From contig JAZTWZ010000055.1 of NCBI GenBank assembly GCA_045636165.1, positions 1 through 10,576 on the forward strand: DNA of 10,576 bases. Direction: 5' to 3'. Shown here in pieces: positions 1 through 6,108 of this stretch; positions within the stretch are counted from its first letter, which is position 1, and the number at the start of each line of letters is the position of its first letter. The notes under the pieces are model-generated. The model was not told the origin of the DNA. It made no database searches and saw only the letters and a program-made list of their open reading frames with translations. The DNA comes from SIG480 sp045636165. Lineage in GTDB: Bacteria; Bacillota; Clostridia; Oscillospirales; JAAYXM01. The translations under genes and the position numbers were made by a program.

Positions 1-170
1 GAGGAGAAAAGGATATCGACCTTCGCCTGAAGCGTTATGAGTACGAAGAGGAGATGTCAAAGCATTATGACTATGTCTTAGTCAACGACGATATGCAGGA
101 AACTCTTACCCGACTTCGCGAGATTCTCGCAAACGAAACCGCAAATAGAGGCGCAAGCCTTACAAAGTAA
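1..170 (+). CDS. gmk: Guanylate kinase, C-terminal fragment (5' end outside window)
   Basis: Reading from base 3 gives an uninterrupted 55-residue C-terminus that stops with TAA at 168-170. It contains an Arg/Lys- and Glu-rich helix, then the segment YDYVLVNDD, then a helical tail. The YDYVxVND pattern preceded by a helix with RL and acidic residues is typical of the end of guanylate kinase (GMP + ATP to GDP + ADP, a cytoplasmic nucleotide-synthesis enzyme). The P-loop and GMP-binding parts lie before the window, so the assignment rests on the tail alone. A divergent guanylate-kinase-like protein is the main alternative. It converges on the hrb gene, with a shared terminator between them. Confidence 0.65.
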   Translation, partial: GEKDIDLRLKRYEYEEEMSKHYDYVLVNDDMQETLTRLREILANETANRGASLTK

Positions 171-174
171 CAAA

Positions 175-203
175 AAAAGAGCTGTGGTAACCACAGCTCT
201 TTT
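175..203. terminator. Bidirectional intrinsic terminator
   Basis: This is a perfect 13-bp inverted repeat (175-187 against 191-203) with a 3-nt loop. The stem core is GAGCTGTGG/CCACAGCTC, flanked by A-runs on the left and T-runs on the right, so it gives a U-tract on either strand. It sits 4 bases after the stop of the plus-strand kinase gene and 4 bases beyond the stop of minus-strand hrb, so it fits as a terminator for both converging transcripts. Confidence 0.9.
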
Positions 204-207
204 AATT

Positions 208-828
208 TTAATCTTTTTTGAATAAATCTTTCGGAACTCCGCATACGGGGCAGGTGAAATCGTCGGGAAGTGTTTTAAGGTCCGAAACATATCCGCATAT
301 AGAGCATTTCCACTTCGGCTCTTCTTTTACCTCTTCGATATATGTCGGAGCGTTCTTCGGAGCTTTACCCTTTATTACCTTGTGGTAATATGAATAGGTC
401 ATCACATCTCCGTCAGACAGCACATCTGCATCCGTTATCTCGCCGAGAAAGACGGTGTGTGTTGAGGTTTCCATCGTGTCAACCACGCGGCAGGTGAGAT
501 AGCTTTTTGCAGACGGGATGATTCGCATTCCGTCCTTTTCCACCGTCGGAAGGGAAGCAAACTTATCAGTATCACGGCTTGACTTGAAGCCGAAAGTACC
601 GATGAGAGAAGGCTCTGCCGTCTCGGGGAGAATTGAGAGCGCAAACTTTCCGCTACTCTTTATTGCGGAATTTGTGAGGTTCGCGTGGTTTACCGAAACT
701 GCAACTGTAGTAGGAGAGCTTGTGACCTGCATTGCGCTGTTCGCAACACAGCCGACATCGCGCCCCGAATCATGGGCTGTAACGATATATACTCCGTAGG
801 AGAGGTCAAAAAGTGCCTTGTTGTTCAT
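208..828 (-). CDS. hrb: High-molecular-weight rubredoxin: flavin reductase fused to rubredoxin
   Basis: This 206-aa protein has two domains. Residues 1 to about 160 form a flavin-reductase-like FMN-binding domain (SYGVYIVTA near the start, and AMQVTSSPT, where such proteins bind FMN). Residues 171-206 form a rubredoxin domain with C175-x2-C178 and C193-x2-C196 and the typical CPVCGVPKDLF ending. In Moorella, Hrb takes electrons from NADH and passes them through its rubredoxin iron to FprA. The FprA gene lies directly upstream here (25-bp gap), which supports the same role. The rubredoxin domain is short, with 14 residues between the Cys pairs against 29 in the free-standing rubredoxin of this operon. 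AAGGAG lies 9 bases before the ATG and supports this start. The SD sits at the edge of a 10-bp palindrome, CCTTATAAGG (840-849). The gene is last in the operon and ends at a strong terminator. Confidence 0.9.
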   Translation of the reverse strand: MNNKALFDLSYGVYIVTAHDSGRDVGCVANSAMQVTSSPTTVAVSVNHANLTNSAIKSSGKFALSILPETAEPSLIGTFGFKSSRDTDKFASLPTVEKDGMRIIPSAKSYLTCRVVDTMETSTHTVFLGEITDADVLSDGDVMTYSYYHKVIKGKAPKNAPTYIEEVKEEPKWKCSICGYVSDLKTLPDDFTCPVCGVPKDLFKKD

Positions 829-853
829 CTGTTAGAACTCCTTATAAGGTGTT

Positions 854-2056
854 TTAGAAGGAAAGTGCGAAATCTTCGCCGAGCTTCACGGCCGCTGCGA
901 TGTCCTCATCACTCGGCACAAAGCAGACCTTGTATCCGTCGCCGAAGACCTTCATGCGAAGTCCCTCGAGGCGAGCCTTGATGTTCGGGACAGCCTCACC
1001 GCTCCAGCCATAAGAGCCGAAGACGAGAGCAGGCTTCTTCTTTGAGTTGATTGCGTCAACATGGGAGAGAAGCTGCCATACATTTGCAACCGCATCAGCG
1101 TTGATTGTCGGTGAGCCGATAGCGATAGCATCGGCCGAGTTGATAGCAGCTGCAGCTGCTGCCATATCACAGTCTGAAAGGTCAAAAATCGGGCAGTCGC
1201 AATCGGGCTTTGATGTTTTGATACCCTCAGCGATAGCTTCGGCGAGCTTCTTCGTGTTTCCGTAAGCCGAGCAGAAGAAAACGGGGATAAATGCGTTTTC
1301 GCGCTTGTTTTCAGCACTCCATTCCGCGTATTTTTCAATAGCGAACTCAAGCTTGCCTGCGCGTGTAAGAATCGGACCGTGACTTGTTGCCGCAACATCA
1401 AAGTCAAGCGAAGAGAGCTTCTCGAGTCCCTGACGGACGAATGACGGGAACGGACCGAAAATTGCCGCATAGTAGTAAGCAAGCGCATCTGCGTACTTTT
1501 CGGGGTAAACTATGTTCGTATCGATTGTATGCGGCTCGCAGTAGTGAGAGCCGAGGAAGTCGCAGGAGAAAACAACCTTCTCCTCGGGGAGATAGGTGAA
1601 CATAGAATCGGGCCAGTGGAGGAAAGGGGCCGGGATAAAGCGGAGGGTCTTATCGCCGAGCGAAAGCTCCTCGCCGTCCACAACCGTGTGAATCGGGAAG
1701 TCTTTACGGTTTGTGATGTTTGCAAGGTACAAACTTCCTGCCTTTGTGACATAAATCTCCGCCTTCGGGCAAAGCTCGAGGAGACGGCGGAGCGCGCCTG
1801 AATGGTCAGGCTCGCAGTGGTTTAAGATGATGTAATCAATATCGGCAGGGTCGCAGACCTCACGGATGTTTTCAACATACTGGTCAAAATATGTGAGGTG
1901 GCAGGTCTCGATGAGAGCTGTTTTCTCGCTGCCCTTTACGATATATGAGTTATAGGTTGTTCCGTATTCCGTTTTCATAACTATATCGAAGATACGGAGA
2001 ATTGGGTTAAGGATGCCGACAGAAGAAACGCTGTCGGTTATCTTTATCGCTGGCAT
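854..2056 (-). CDS. fprA: Flavodiiron protein (A-type flavoprotein, O2/NO reductase)
   Basis: This is a full-length 400-aa flavodiiron protein. The N-terminal metallo-beta-lactamase-like domain (about 1-250) carries the complete di-iron ligand set: H80-x-E82-x-D84-H85 in HCEPDHSG, then H147, D166 and H226. The C-terminal flavodoxin domain (about 255-400) shows the FMN phosphate loop SAYGNTKK (263-270) and the later FMN contacts GSPT (314-317) and GSYGWSGE (347-354). Family members reduce O2 to water or NO to N2O in the cytoplasm of anaerobes. There is no fused rubredoxin or NADH-reductase domain, so it needs an external donor. The next gene, hrb, is the classic partner. AAAGGAAT lies about 10 bases before the ATG. 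A terminator-like hairpin lies between this gene and the rubredoxin gene upstream, so its expression may be lower than that of rbr. Confidence 0.96.
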   Translation of the reverse strand: MPAIKITDSVSSVGILNPILRIFDIVMKTEYGTTYNSYIVKGSEKTALIETCHLTYFDQYVENIREVCDPADIDYIILNHCEPDHSGALRRLLELCPKAEIYVTKAGSLYLANITNRKDFPIHTVVDGEELSLGDKTLRFIPAPFLHWPDSMFTYLPEEKVVFSCDFLGSHYCEPHTIDTNIVYPEKYADALAYYYAAIFGPFPSFVRQGLEKLSSLDFDVAATSHGPILTRAGKLEFAIEKYAEWSAENKRENAFIPVFFCSAYGNTKKLAEAIAEGIKTSKPDCDCPIFDLSDCDMAAAAAAINSADAIAIGSPTINADAVANVWQLLSHVDAINSKKKPALVFGSYGWSGEAVPNIKARLEGLRMKVFGDGYKVCFVPSDEDIAAAVKLGEDFALSF

Positions 2057-2085
2057 AGTGTTGTGATTCCTTTCTTTTGAAAAAT

Positions 2086-2118
2086 AAATCTTCCCACGAG
2101 AACGCCGCAGGAAGATTT
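2086..2118 (-). terminator. Terminator-like hairpin inside the rbr-rd-fprA-hrb operon
   Basis: AAATCTTCC (2086-2094) and GGAAGATTT (2110-2118) form a perfect 9-bp stem with a 15-nt loop. On the minus strand the stem is followed by ATTTTT (2085-2080), the form of an intrinsic terminator. It lies between the rubredoxin stop and the fprA ribosome binding site, and no separate promoter is apparent in the short space after it. Partial termination, giving more rbr/rd than fprA/hrb mRNA, is the simplest reading. A processing or stability hairpin is possible. Confidence 0.65.
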
Positions 2119-2125
2119 TAGTAAA

Positions 2126-2284
2126 TTATTCCTCTTCAAACATATCCTTTCCTACTCCGCAGAGAGGGCAGGAAAAATCTTCGGGAACATCTTCCCAAAC
2201 AGTTCCGGGAGCGATATCAGCATCCGGATAGCCTTCAGCTTCGTCATAGATAAAGCCGCAGACTGAGCAAACATATTTTTTCAT
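2126..2284 (-). CDS. rd: Rubredoxin (stand-alone, 52 aa)
   Basis: The reverse strand from ATG at 2284 to TAA at 2126 encodes a complete 52-residue rubredoxin. It has CSVCG near the N-terminus (C6, C9) and CPLCG near the C-terminus (C39, C42), with the standard 29 residues between the pairs, and the usual aromatic residues (Y4, F11, Y13, W30, F37). One Fe is held by four Cys and acts as a soluble one-electron carrier. Between rbr (33 bp upstream) and fprA (69 bp downstream), it probably feeds electrons to rubrerythrin and perhaps to FprA. An AAAGGACGG stretch lies upstream of the start, a little farther than usual. Confidence 0.95.
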   Translation of the reverse strand: MKKYVCSVCGFIYDEAEGYPDADIAPGTVWEDVPEDFSCPLCGVGKDMFEEE

Positions 2285-2317
2285 GATAAACTACCGTCCT
2301 TTGAATAAAATCAGATA

Positions 2318-2857
2318 TTAGTAGTTTGTCTTAAGAAGCTCAAAATATGCCTTCGGATGAGCACAAACCGGGCACATTTCCGGAGCCTTGTTGCCGACAT
2401 GGATGTGGCCGCAGTTTGCACACTGCCATACCTGATCGCCTTCGCGTGAGAAGACAGCGCCTGTCTCAACGTTTGAGAGAAGCTTAAGGTATCTTGCTTC
2501 GTGCTCCTTCTCGATCTTACCGACAGCTTCAAAGAGGAAAGCAATCTTGTCAAAGCCCTCTTCCTTTGCAGTCTTAGCAAAGCCTGCATACATATCTGTC
2601 CACTCGTAGTTCTCGCCCTCAGCAGCGTCCTTGAGGTTTACGGTAGTTGTCGGGACTTCGCCGTCGTGGAGAAGCTTGAACCAGAGCTTTGCGTGTTCTT
2701 TTTCGTTGTTTGCAGTCTCTGTGAAGATAGCTGCAATCTGCTCATAGCCTTCCTTCTTAGCCTTTGAAGCGTAGTATGTGTACTTGTTTCTTGCCTGGCT
2801 CTCGCCTGCAAAAGCGGTAGCTAAGTTAGCCTCTGTCTTTGAACCCTTTAAATTCAT
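2318..2857 (-). CDS. rbr: Rubrerythrin (NADH/rubredoxin-dependent peroxidase)
   Basis: This 179-aa protein has the usual rubrerythrin plan. A four-helix di-iron domain (about 1-135) carries E19, the E52-x2-H55 motif, E85, E110 and the E116-x2-H119 motif. A short C-terminal rubredoxin domain carries C146-x2-C149 and C162-x2-C165. Rubrerythrins reduce H2O2 to water in the cytoplasm of anaerobes, taking electrons from rubredoxin, and the rubredoxin gene follows directly. The position I align with the redox-mobile Glu97 of the Desulfovibrio enzyme appears to be Asp88 here (WTDMY). This alignment was made by eye. AAAGGAG lies 9 bases before the ATG. As the first gene of the operon, it is divergent from the Crp/Fnr regulator and shares its control region. 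Confidence 0.96.
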   Translation of the reverse strand: MNLKGSKTEANLATAFAGESQARNKYTYYASKAKKEGYEQIAAIFTETANNEKEHAKLWFKLLHDGEVPTTTVNLKDAAEGENYEWTDMYAGFAKTAKEEGFDKIAFLFEAVGKIEKEHEARYLKLLSNVETGAVFSREGDQVWQCANCGHIHVGNKAPEMCPVCAHPKAYFELLKTNY

Positions 2858-2881
2858 GATGAAAAACTCCTTTCGAATGAA

Positions 2882-2899
2882 AAAAAGTATTTACTTTTT
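2882..2899. repeat. 18-bp A/T-rich palindrome in rbr leader/promoter region
   Basis: AAAAAGTA-TT-TACTTTTT is a perfect inverted repeat of two 8-bp arms with a 2-bp centre. It has the same 8-2-8 layout as the palindrome at 2935-2952, and the two centres are 53 bp apart, close to five helical turns. If rbr starts near 2899-2902, the repeat would also form a hairpin at the very 5' end of the rbr mRNA. It could be a protein site, an mRNA-stabilising stem or chance in A/T-rich DNA. Confidence 0.4.
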
Positions 2900-2934
2900 C
2901 TTGATGTTATAGTATCATATAGTCAAGAAAATTT

Positions 2935-2952
2935 CTGTTGCATTTGCAACAG
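2935..2952. promoter_or_regulatory. Candidate operator for the Crp/Fnr-family regulator
   Basis: CTGTTGCA-TT-TGCAACAG is a perfect dyad with 8-bp arms. Its size and symmetry fit a Crp/Fnr dimer site. It ends within the ribosome binding site of the adjacent regulator gene (2951-2959), so occupancy would repress that gene and hypF behind it, while its position could allow activation of the divergent rbr operon. That the neighbouring regulator binds here is inference from adjacency and symmetry. I saw no second copy of this dyad in the window. Confidence 0.6.
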
Positions 2953-2959
2953 GGGGTGG
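2951..2959 (+). promoter_or_regulatory. Ribosome binding site that fixes a TTG start
   Basis: AGGGGGTGG ends 7 bases before TTG at 2967. No ATG or GTG lies at a suitable distance, and the next in-frame Met is residue 20 of the protein, so TTG is the best start. The site overlaps the last two bases of the candidate operator. Confidence 0.75.
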
Positions 2960-2966
2960 AAAAATT

Positions 2967-3611
2967 TTGAAGCTTGAAGAAATATTTCTTTTTGACGGAA
3001 TCGACGAATACGATAAAAAAAGAATGGTCACCTGCTTTGACATCCAAAGGCAGAAATTTGAAGCAGGCGAGACGATTTTTGACTTTGACTCATCTCACGA
3101 CAAGATAGGAATCGTTATGTCGGGAAGCGTATCGCTTTTGCGAATTGACGCGGCAGGAAACCGCGTTGTGCTTGAGAGCCTTACCGAGAACGATGTGTTC
3201 GGCGAGATGTTTGCGTTTTCCGACGAGAGCGCATACGGTGTTTTTGCGATGTGCGAGAAGAAGAGCGAGATTGCGTTCATGAAGTATGACCATATCTCGA
3301 AGCGTTGCACAAACGCGTGCAAGTGTCATACGGTTGCGGTAGAAAATATGTTCAGGGTTGTAACGCTGAAGGCAAAGCGTCTTTCAGAACGAATCGAGAT
3401 TCTCGGAAACCGTTCCATCCGCGATAAGCTCATGAGCTTTTTTACACTATATTCCCAGAAAGAGGGGAAATCTTCGTTCGTTCTTCCCTTTTCGCTGAGC
3501 TATCTTGCAGATTATATATGCGCCGACAGAAGCGCGATGATGCGCGAGCTTCGCCGTATGTGCGATGAGGGAATCGTAGAAGCTGAAAAGAGAAGGATAA
3601 AGCTTTTGTAG
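2967..3611 (+). CDS. Crp/Fnr-family transcriptional regulator with a C-x3-C-x-C-H motif
   Basis: This 214-aa protein is a usual length for the family. Residues about 5-115 form the cyclic-nucleotide-binding-like beta roll (IVMSGSVSLL, then ENDVFGEMFAF). Residues about 122-150 form the long dimer helix. Residues 150-214 form a winged helix-turn-helix, with FSLSYLADYICADRSAMMRE as the DNA-reading region. Between the sensor roll and the dimer helix is C114-x3-C118-x-C120-H121. Other Cys are C23, C96, C185 and C199. The motif could hold a metal, Fe-S cluster or thiol switch, but this is not shown. It does not match the N-terminal Cys set of E. coli FNR. The start is TTG. The gene is divergent from the rbr operon and 15 bp ahead of hypF with no terminator between, so it is probably cotranscribed with the hydrogenase maturation genes and may control both sides and itself. 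Its exact subgroup and effector are unknown. Confidence 0.88.
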   Translation: MKLEEIFLFDGIDEYDKKRMVTCFDIQRQKFEAGETIFDFDSSHDKIGIVMSGSVSLLRIDAAGNRVVLESLTENDVFGEMFAFSDESAYGVFAMCEKKSEIAFMKYDHISKRCTNACKCHTVAVENMFRVVTLKAKRLSERIEILGNRSIRDKLMSFFTLYSQKEGKSSFVLPFSLSYLADYICADRSAMMRELRRMCDEGIVEAEKRRIKLL

Positions 3612-3626
3612 AAGTAGGAAAGAATT

Positions 3627-5897
3627 ATGGCAAAGATTCACGCAGAAGCGGAAATCAACGGAATAGTGCAGGGCGTAGGCTTTCGCCCGTTTATACACAA
3701 GCGTGTGGCTGAATTTGACCTTTCGGGTGAAATCAGAAACACGCCGTTTGGCGTTTCTCTTTCTCTTGAGGGCGAGAGAGAAAAGGTTGAGGAATTTTTG
3801 GACACCTTAAAAGAATCAGCACCGCCTCTTGCCGCGATTTACGAAATAAAGAAAAGTTATTCGAAAGAGCTTTCGGGATACAGCGGCTTTTCGATAAAGG
3901 AAAGTGTTTCTGGGGAGGAGAAGAGAACATTCATTTCTCCCGATATGGCGGTGTGCGACGACTGCGTTTCCGAGCTTTTTGATAAGGCTGACCGACGAGC
4001 ACGCTACCCGTTTATAAATTGCACGAACTGCGGACCGCGCTTTACGATAACGCGCGACATTCCCTATGACAGAAAAAATACTACTATGGAAAAATTCCCG
4101 ATGTGCCTTTCTTGTGAAGATGAATATTCCGATATCGATAACCGCAGGTATCACGCTCAGCCCGACTGCTGCGGAGACTGCGGACCGAAGCTTTCTTTTC
4201 TCTATAAAAACGGGGAAGGTGTGTCGGGAGACGCTACCCAAAACGCAAAAGAGCTTCTTAAGTCGGGCGGCATCTGCGCGATAAAAGGGCTTGGCGGATA
4301 TCACCTTGCTGTCCGCGCTGACCAGAGGGATAGCGCGCGCCTTCTCCGCGAGAGAAAGAGGAGAGAGGAAAAGCCGTTTGCGGTTATGTGCCGCGATGTT
4401 GCGGTGGCGAGCGCGATTTGTGAGATTTCACCGTCTGAAGAAAAGCTTCTTACCTCACCGCGCCGACCGATAGTTCTCCTTAAAAAGAAGAGAAAAGAAG
4501 ATTTTTCATATATAAGCGAAAACGGCTATATCGGAGTAATGCTTCCATATACGCCCGTCCATCATCTTATTATGGAAGACGGTCTCGATTTTCTCATAAT
4601 GACGAGTGCTAATTTATCAGACCTTCCAATTATATATAAGGAAGAAGAGGTTATAGAAAGCCTTCGCGAAATCGCAGACGGTTTTCTCATAAACAACCGT
4701 GAGATTTATACAAGGTGTGACGACTCTCTCGTCTGGGAGTATGAGGGCAGAGAATATTTTGCCCGAAGAAGCCGCGGATATGTTCCGCTTCCCGTTCGGG
4801 TAAACGGACTTAAAAGAAACATCCTTGCTTGTGGTGCAGAGCAGAAGGCGTCGTTTTCGGTATCGCGTGACGGAATGGTCTTTCCGAGCGCGCATATAGG
4901 AGATTTAAAAAATCTCGAAACGCTCTCCTGCTTTGAAGAGCAGGTAGGGCATTTTGAACGGATATTTGATATAAAGCCAGAGCTTCTCGTGTGCGATATG
5001 CACCCCGACTATCTCTCGGGCGAGTATGCCAGACGCCGTGCAAAGCTCGAAAACATTCCGCTCCGTGCAGTTTACCACCACCACGCGCATCTGGCGTCGT
5101 GTATGGCGGATAATGGCATTGAAGAAAAATGCATCGGCATAATCTGGGACGGCACGGGCTATGGAATGGACGGTACATCCTGGGGCGCGGAGATTCTGTA
5201 TGGCGATTTTAAAGAAGTCGAAAGAGTCGCGACAATGCGCGGAATAACTCTTCCGGGGGGAGATCGCGCAACGCGCGAAATTTCGAGAATCGGAGTCTCG
5301 CTTCTTCTCGATGCAGGAGTTTCTCCGGAAGAAATCTTCTTTGACGGTGCAGGAAGAATAAAGAGCCTCATCGAAAGCGGGATAAACTGTCCGAAAGTTT
5401 CGAGTATGGGCAGGCTTTTTGACGGCGTTGCCGCAGTTCTCGGCATCCGCGAGACCGTATCGTTTGAGGGTCAGGCGGCGATGCTTTTAGAGGCGGCGGC
5501 AGAGGAGAGGGAAAAGGTTTATCCGTACGAGGTTGAAAACCGCGACGGCGTATATATCTTTGACTTCCGACCGATGATACGGGAGATTGCAGAGGATGTA
5601 AAAAGGAAGGTTTCCGTATCCGACATCGCTTCATCGTTTATGAATACGCTTATCAAATCGGCGGTGGAAACGGCAGTTAAAATTTCGGAAGAAAAAAGCT
5701 GTAAAAATGTTGTCCTTTCGGGCGGCAGTTTTCAGAATATGTATATTTTAAAGAAAATCGTTCCTGTCCTGAGAGCGAGAGGGCTTACGGCTTATACTCA
5801 CAGGCAGGTTTCGGCAAACGACGAGGGAATCTCCCTCGGTCAACTTATGATAGCAGAAAGAGGAGGCGGAGAAGATGTGTCTTGCAGTGCCACTTAA
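3627..5897 (+). CDS. hypF: [NiFe]-hydrogenase maturation carbamoyltransferase HypF
   Basis: This 756-aa, full-length protein has the four HypF parts in order. First is an acylphosphatase domain with VQGVGFRPF (14-22). Second are two zinc-finger-like units with Cys pairs at 110/113, 132/135, 160/163 and 182/185. Third is a YrdC-like domain with KGLGGYHLA (220-228), EEKPFAVM (247-254) and SANLSDLPI. Fourth is a Kae1-like domain with the metal motif HHHAH (484-488), WDGTGYGMDG and SGGSFQN (698-704). HypF uses carbamoyl phosphate and ATP to place a carbamoyl group on the C-terminal Cys of HypE, the source of the cyanide ligands of the active-site iron. AGGAAAG precedes the ATG. Its 3' end overlaps hypC by 23 bp, so translation is probably coupled. 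Confidence 0.98.
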   Translation: MAKIHAEAEINGIVQGVGFRPFIHKRVAEFDLSGEIRNTPFGVSLSLEGEREKVEEFLDTLKESAPPLAAIYEIKKSYSKELSGYSGFSIKESVSGEEKRTFISPDMAVCDDCVSELFDKADRRARYPFINCTNCGPRFTITRDIPYDRKNTTMEKFPMCLSCEDEYSDIDNRRYHAQPDCCGDCGPKLSFLYKNGEGVSGDATQNAKELLKSGGICAIKGLGGYHLAVRADQRDSARLLRERKRREEKPFAVMCRDVAVASAICEISPSEEKLLTSPRRPIVLLKKKRKEDFSYISENGYIGVMLPYTPVHHLIMEDGLDFLIMTSANLSDLPIIYKEEEVIESLREIADGFLINNREIYTRCDDSLVWEYEGREYFARRSRGYVPLPVRVNGLKRNILACGAEQKASFSVSRDGMVFPSAHIGDLKNLETLSCFEEQVGHFERIFDIKPELLVCDMHPDYLSGEYARRRAKLENIPLRAVYHHHAHLASCMADNGIEEKCIGIIWDGTGYGMDGTSWGAEILYGDFKEVERVATMRGITLPGGDRATREISRIGVSLLLDAGVSPEEIFFDGAGRIKSLIESGINCPKVSSMGRLFDGVAAVLGIRETVSFEGQAAMLLEAAAEEREKVYPYEVENRDGVYIFDFRPMIREIAEDVKRKVSVSDIASSFMNTLIKSAVETAVKISEEKSCKNVVLSGGSFQNMYILKKIVPVLRARGLTAYTHRQVSANDEGISLGQLMIAERGGGEDVSCSAT

Positions 5898-6108
5898 AAT
5901 AACCGAGCTTTCAGGAAATGACGCAATCGGTGAACGCGACGGCGTAAGAAGAAAAATCAGAGTAGATTTTATAGAGAACCCGAAGGTCGGGGAGTATGTA
6001 ATCGTTCACGCAGGCTTTGCGATAGAGCGGATGAACGAGGAAGAGGCAATAGAAAATATAAAAGCGGCAGAGGAAGTAGAAAATGAACTGCGAAACCTTA
6101 ACAAATAA
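5875..6108 (+). CDS. hypC: Hydrogenase maturation chaperone HypC
   Basis: This 77-aa protein starts with MCLAVP. Cys2 becomes the reactive N-terminal thiol that contacts the iron and HypD. The central segment GVRRKIRVDFI and the GEYVIVHAGFAIERM region are typical of the HypC/HupF family. With HypD, HypC carries the Fe(CN)2CO unit to the hydrogenase large subunit. A GAGGAGG-type site inside the end of hypF serves its ATG. The gene overlaps both neighbours, hypF by 23 bp and hypD by 26 bp, suggesting translational coupling and balanced output. Confidence 0.97.
   Translation: MCLAVPLKITELSGNDAIGERDGVRRKIRVDFIENPKVGEYVIVHAGFAIERMNEEEAIENIKAAEEVENELRNLNK

Larger units (their letters stand above)
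2858..2966. promoter_or_regulatory. Divergent control region between rbr operon and regulator-hyp operon
   Basis: These 109 bases, the longest gene-free stretch in the window, must hold promoters for both directions. For the plus strand, TTTACT (2890-2895) and TATCAT (2913-2918) are 17 bp apart and make a weak candidate. For the minus strand, a -10-like TACTAT (2914 down to 2909) would place the start near 2902, which puts the GC-containing palindrome at about -41.5, the classic class II activator position of Crp/Fnr proteins. Its -35 match is poor, as expected if an activator is needed. Two 18-bp palindromes lie here and are listed separately. The exact promoter elements are inferred by eye. 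Confidence 0.6.

Noticed and set aside
78..290. 70-aa minus-strand frame with a hydrophobic stretch
   Set aside because: It crosses the strong terminator and overlaps both real genes in other frames, and has no good ribosome binding site in context.
952..1488. 178-aa open frame on the minus strand, shifted against fprA
   Set aside because: It is a shifted-frame shadow of fprA, with a Ser/Arg-rich low-complexity translation and no family features.
3816..4304. 162-aa open frame on the minus strand inside hypF
   Set aside because: It is antisense to a complete, motif-rich hypF, shows no recognisable domain, and is explained by the codon pattern of the real gene.
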